Assembly: GCF_002234675.1 (NCBI RefSeq)
Contig: NC_019871.2
Location: 25,267,466-25,331,465, forward strand
Source: Oryzias latipes
Lineage: Eukaryota; Chordata; Actinopteri; Beloniformes; Adrianichthyidae
Reading direction: 5' to 3'
DNA: 64,000 nt
Of the stretch, positions 63,918 through 64,000 are shown piece by piece (positions within the stretch are counted from its first letter, which is position 1; each line of letters begins with the position of its first letter). A program made the position numbers and the translations under genes. A model generated the notes under the pieces. It worked only from the letters and a program-made list of their open reading frames with translations. It ran no database searches and was not told the origin of the DNA.

Positions 63918-64000
63918 GTACGACTTTCCGCGTGACGCTGCAAACTCTTCGCTCTGACTGGTCTAAGACATGTCTCTTGGCATATTTTGCAACCACTAGC

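Overview
The window is nuclear DNA from a teleost fish. The genes have many short introns. The intergenic DNA and introns are packed with fish-type transposons: Tc1-like, pogo, hAT, Harbinger, L1-like LINEs and MITEs. The encoded proteins are clearly vertebrate. A medaka-like (Oryzias) or related percomorph source is possible, but I cannot prove the species from the sequence alone.

Four protein genes are present. From left to right they are sh3bgr (minus strand, start codon at 22522, stop at 8983 or 14742), get1/wrb (minus, 30654 to 26111), hmgn1 (plus, 31315 to 33275) and brwd1 (plus, 36672 to beyond the right edge; last exon in the window 63795-63917). I rebuilt the exons by hand. They join in frame with consensus splice sites, apart from two apparent GC-AG introns and one weak GT donor in brwd1. 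The order matches the human 21q22.2 block BRWD1-HMGN1-GET1-(LCA5L)-SH3BGR, except that no intact LCA5L lies between get1 and sh3bgr.

Layout: 1-7505 is gene-free and made of repeats (a 5'-truncated L1 with target-site duplication, a small TIR element, a Tc1 remnant with a second transposon inside it). 7506-22522 is sh3bgr: a three-exon thioredoxin-like core followed by a chain of very small, phase-0, glutamate-rich exons with two possible C-terminal ends. 22523-26110 is a repeat-rich spacer with a degraded coiled-coil-like coding remnant. 26111-30654 is get1, with a pogo transposon in its last intron. 30655-31314 is a compact head-to-head promoter shared by get1 and hmgn1. 33276-36240 is an AT-rich spacer. 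36241-64000 is the brwd1 promoter and 39 coding exons (about 1,550 to 1,580 residues, C-terminus missing), with many transposons in its introns.

Functionally, hmgn1 and brwd1 encode chromatin proteins: a nucleosome-binding HMGN, and a WD40/double-bromodomain reader. get1 encodes the membrane receptor that inserts tail-anchored proteins into the ER. sh3bgr encodes a small thioredoxin-fold, Glu-rich protein; a MEF2-type site just upstream of its start fits muscle expression. I found no exotic new system. The most interesting points are the sh3bgr micro-exon chain, the cis-elements (MEF2, CTCF-like, TISU-like, NF-Y pairs), the brwd1 splicing oddities and several datable nested transposon insertions.
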